Assembly (NCBI GenBank): GCA_037576195.1
Contig: CM075104.1
Location: 16,136,211-16,200,210 of the forward strand
Direction: 5' to 3'
Length of the DNA: 64,000 bases
Source: Phytoseiulus persimilis
Taxonomy: Eukaryota > Arthropoda > Arachnida > Mesostigmata > Phytoseiidae
Numbering within the stretch: the stretch's first letter is position 1; each line of letters begins with the position of its first letter. Under the pieces are notes generated by a model that ran no database searches, was not told the origin of the DNA, and was given only the letters and a program-made list of their open reading frames with translations. Below are positions 60,901 to 64,000 of the stretch, in pieces. The position numbers and the translations under genes are program-made.

Positions 60901-63777
60901 ATCGCCGACTGCACATCGCGCTGCCGGCCGTACCGAGCTTGCTGCCGTCAGCGCGGCGGCTGTTCTCGCGCAATGTGGTAACGAACGATGCTGGAGTCGA
61001 ACGAGCGGGGGCCGTCGTCTCGAGGGGGGAATGAGTCTCTCATTGTAGAACGCGGGGAGGCTCGCAGGCACAATTGGTCGACTCTGTTGAAGAGCTCACG
61101 AGTGAACGGACGACCGAGCGAGCCCCAGGGGGCAAAGTTAGACACAAAGTTCCTGAACGAAAATAGGACACCGGAAAGGAGATCCGGGTTTTGTTTACGA
61201 CAGCCAACCCCTGCGGATTTCTCTCGAGGGCTGGAAATCAGCTAAAGGAGAACGGGAATCCGTCGGGTGCTCGGTACAAGTTTACTTTCCGCTCTACGGA
61301 GCTTTGTCGGAGGCACCGCTTGGTTTTTGTCTTGTTCTTGGAAGCTTCTCTGCCCGTTCCTAATGTTTGCTCATTTCTTGGCCGTGACGAACGGACGAAT
61401 CGGTGAACGGGAACGAACGAATGTATCGCGCAGAGAGACGTGTGCGCGAGAGGTTGGTTGCCAGGTTGTATTGGCAGACGGACCCTCGTTGCCGGGATTT
61501 CCTCTCGTCCAGCCCCTGGAAACGGCACAAGTGACGCTGAGATAAAGCATTGGTCCGAGGCGACAGCTTTACGGCTGACACCTTCGCTTTTCCGTCAGAC
61601 CACGTTCTCAGGGGCGGCGCGATCCCCGAGAGTTCGACATGAGCCCGTCCGGGTCCTCTCTAATAAGCTTGCAAGAGCCAAACTCGCCAGTTTTCGGCGC
61701 CCGTCGATTGCTTTCCCCCGTCGTTCGAGTCACCCGGAGCGGTCACCGGGAGGGAAGTAGTTCCGCGCGTTCCACACTCCCACACCCAGAAGTAAGTCCG
61801 CCGAAGTTGCGGAAGAACATGAAACCGAGTTCGCTGATCTTTTTCATGCGAAAAACTCCCGGTTTTTCGCGAAGAACTTTGCGCGCTCGAATGCGCCTGT
61901 GCGAAAGTCCCACGGAGGCTCGAAGAAGAAGCCGAGGGAAAATAGGTGCGATTGACGTCGCTCTCTGTTCCCTGGATTGGTTATGTCTCACTGGGTAAAT
62001 ATTCTCTGAAAATTCGATGTTCTGCCGGCTGGGGACTGTATCGTCCCTGGTGACAGAGAGGAACGGGAGTCCGTTATTGACGTTTGCTCTGCGACTGCCG
62101 TCCCAACTGTGAACGACTCCTCTGCTACAAGTCGAATTCTCAGGGAATCTCTCACGGGGGGCAAGGTGCAGACAGCTTCATCTCTGACCACAACGAGTGG
62201 TTCCGTGCACTTTGTGATCCTGCAGGATCGGATGAATTATCAACGCCCCCGTGGAATAGCAACAAACCATTGGAATCTATTGGCTGTCGTCTTTTCTTCG
62301 TTTGTTGAGCCGGTCTGTACCGTTTCGCCACCGACAGTCTGTTGTCTGCTCAGTCTCCGACGTCCAATTCATTATCTGTGACCAAAGATAAGTCGACTCG
62401 TCTGCATCAATATCAATTACGTGAACGCCGGCCGGGCAGCCGAGCGGCCACGAAGCCGACTCTCACAGAGTCGGACTGTTTGTCTGCTCCCTCGCTCGCG
62501 TGCTCCACAGAGAACCACAACTCTTCCGAACACCACAAACAAAAGAACGAATCATCTTGCAACGGATTCCGGGAAGACTGCCGCGACGCTTGTTCCTCAT
62601 CCGGCCGTTGCAGGCATTGTGTCGTGAAAGAAGTCGCTTAATGGAGCTGATTATGGAGACTGCGATTGAAATTCGTGCGTTTGAGATCAATAAAAAACGT
62701 CATCAAAGCTTTGTTTGTTGATGCAGCTAGTTTTCGATTACGCGAGTTTTTCCTGTGTTCCGCGTTAATCAGGAAACATTGCGACATGTCCATCGGTGGG
62801 AGTTCCGTGATTAAAAGTTCGCCGGACACGGCTTCGACCGCTCTCCATTATTTTCCAACCTGCTGACACCCCGCAGCTTGCAAGCGAGGAGGCACGAGTT
62901 GGGTTCGATCTCGCTCAGGACGATGTTTCTAGGAACGCTCATCGGCGCCATGATGCGCCACCTGAATTCATTCACTCGATTTCCCAAAGCTCCTCAAGTT
63001 GCTAGAAGGACCGTAAAGTAGCAGTACACAGCGCACGCATGGCCTCCCCGATGACAGTCTGAATAACGTGTCCGTGATTTGAAAACTGTCGTTCCAGCGT
63101 CGGATCTGGTCGAAGGTGTCGGGGAGTGGTTTGTCTGATCCGACTCCGTGCCGTTGCCGGGCTTCCGCTGCTTCAGGTGATCCTGTTTGCTCATACCTCT
63201 GGTGATCCGAAGTGCGAAGTAGCCGGTCGGGACCCGAATCCAGCTCACAGCTAAGTCGGTGAGTGTTTTGTAGGTGTACACACGCGTCGGAACACAGCGG
63301 ATCGAGTCAGGACTAATTTGTCAAGCACCATATTAACCTGTCAGAGTAGCCAAGCCTCGGAGCAAAATGACGATTGATGAATTCGCGATATGAAGGAAAG
63401 GCAAATATATCACAAGCACGAAAGGAGACAGATTAACATGTGAGCTAGCTCAGGATGTAATCGGATTTGAGTAACGAAACTCGCACGCGAGCAACGGCAG
63501 TGAGAGTTCCAATCTTCGGAGGCGATGAGGCGTCGCCTGCTTCGCGCACTCCGTGCTTGCATGTGATTTGATGCCCTCCTCCCCTTATTCGTGAGGTTTA
63601 ACAAGAGAATCGCGTTTATTGCACCCTCACCGATTTCTTGGGTGACCTGAAGAACGCGAGGATGGTGATCTGGGATGGAGTTCTCCAACAAAGCCGTCAG
63701 AGGAATGAAAACAACTCGCGACAGCTAACCCACATCTGAGCAACTGCAACATTGGTGAGCAGCTGGTTTACCTTCCC
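57951..63777. other. Unassigned DNA at the right end
   Basis: Many overlapping frames on both strands without recognisable domains; 59.8-61.1 kb is rich in CG dinucleotides and may contain a promoter. An 11-base unit (GAGCGGCGGGT) is repeated about 2.4 times at 60,654-60,679. No RNA gene, repeat array or known protein was recognised. Confidence 0.35.
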
Positions 63778-64000
63778 TTAGAGCGCACTCCTTCTCGCAA
63801 GAGCTGTGGACTCCTTCAGGGACTCCTCACAGTCCGTTCCGTCCGTGACGGACTGCTCGATAGTCAGGCTGGCAAGGTTCGGCAACCTCGTTTGTAACCT
63901 GGTGAATCGTAGTTGATTCTCGATGAGTTCCAATTTTGGAATGCTCCGATTGCATGCGGCAGAACGTTTCTCGAGTGTACGAAAGAGCCCGAGCACAATC
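63778..64000 (-). CDS. Possible 3' end of a minus-strand gene (72 aa visible)
   Basis: A minus-strand frame is open from the window edge to a TAA at 63,778. It reads as a helical, Leu- and Arg-rich segment (LFRTLEKRSAACNRSIPKLE, then LENQLRF-like spacing). No domain is recognised and the 5' part is outside the window. The reading is short enough to be chance. Confidence 0.22.
   Translation of the reverse strand, partial: IVLGLFRTLEKRSAACNRSIPKLELIENQLRFTRLQTRLPNLASLTIEQSVTDGTDCEESLKESTALARRSAL

Noticed and set aside
1..64000. CRISPR arrays, rRNA genes, operons, phage or plasmid elements
   Set aside because: No regularly spaced repeats, no rRNA-like sequence and no prokaryotic gene packing; the DNA is clearly from an intron-containing animal genome.

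Overview
The window is animal nuclear DNA. Its genes have short introns (mostly 80-350 bases) with GTGAGT/GTAAGT donors and pyrimidine-CAG acceptors, and animal poly(A) signals. A Notch ligand, a chitinase with a peritrophin-A domain and a possible tick/mite-type lipocalin piece point to an arthropod, most likely a chelicerate with a compact genome such as a parasitiform mite. That placement is inference. I saw no prokaryotic gene layout, rRNA, tRNA or CRISPR array.

Layout. (1) 2.0-11.3 kb, plus strand: the 3' sixteen coding exons of a Serrate/Jagged-type Notch ligand, from the middle of the MNNL domain through DSL, about fifteen EGF repeats, a VWC-like region and a transmembrane segment to the stop; the 5' end lies outside. 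Its 3' UTR runs to about 12.4 kb. (2) 12.4-29.2 kb: intergenic DNA with an imperfect fold-back repeat, G:C homopolymers and a diverged repeat pair, but no gene I can defend. (3) 29.4-39.4 kb: a mixed cluster. On the minus strand is a seven-exon gene for a type I membrane protein with an EB-like module and EGF repeats (29,415-31,651), plus terminal exons of two less certain genes. On the plus strand are two single-exon, N-terminally anchored histidine-acid-phosphatase-like genes at 35.1 and 37.1 kb. The first keeps RHGxRxP but lacks the histidine of the HD motif; the second has lost the RHG. (4) 44.6-46.1 kb, minus: a four-exon TMEM72-like four-pass membrane protein. (5) 51.4-55.7 kb, plus: a six-exon GH18 chitinase with TATA box, signal peptide, Ser/Thr/Pro linker and CBM14 domain. 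(6) 56.4-64 kb: a possible small secreted-protein ORF, a frameshifted lipocalin-like fragment and otherwise unassigned DNA.

For each multi-exon gene the exon boundaries were set by canonical splice sites and checked for reading-frame continuity through every junction. These gene models are the strongest claims here. The genes do not form one pathway: the Notch ligand acts in cell-cell signalling, the chitinase in chitin turnover, and the phosphatase-like and EB/EGF proteins are uncharacterised membrane proteins. No clearly new defence or mobile system was found. The more unusual points are eight consecutive Notch-ligand introns with lengths divisible by three, the degenerate phosphatase pair, and the EB/EGF membrane gene with possible neighbouring relatives.
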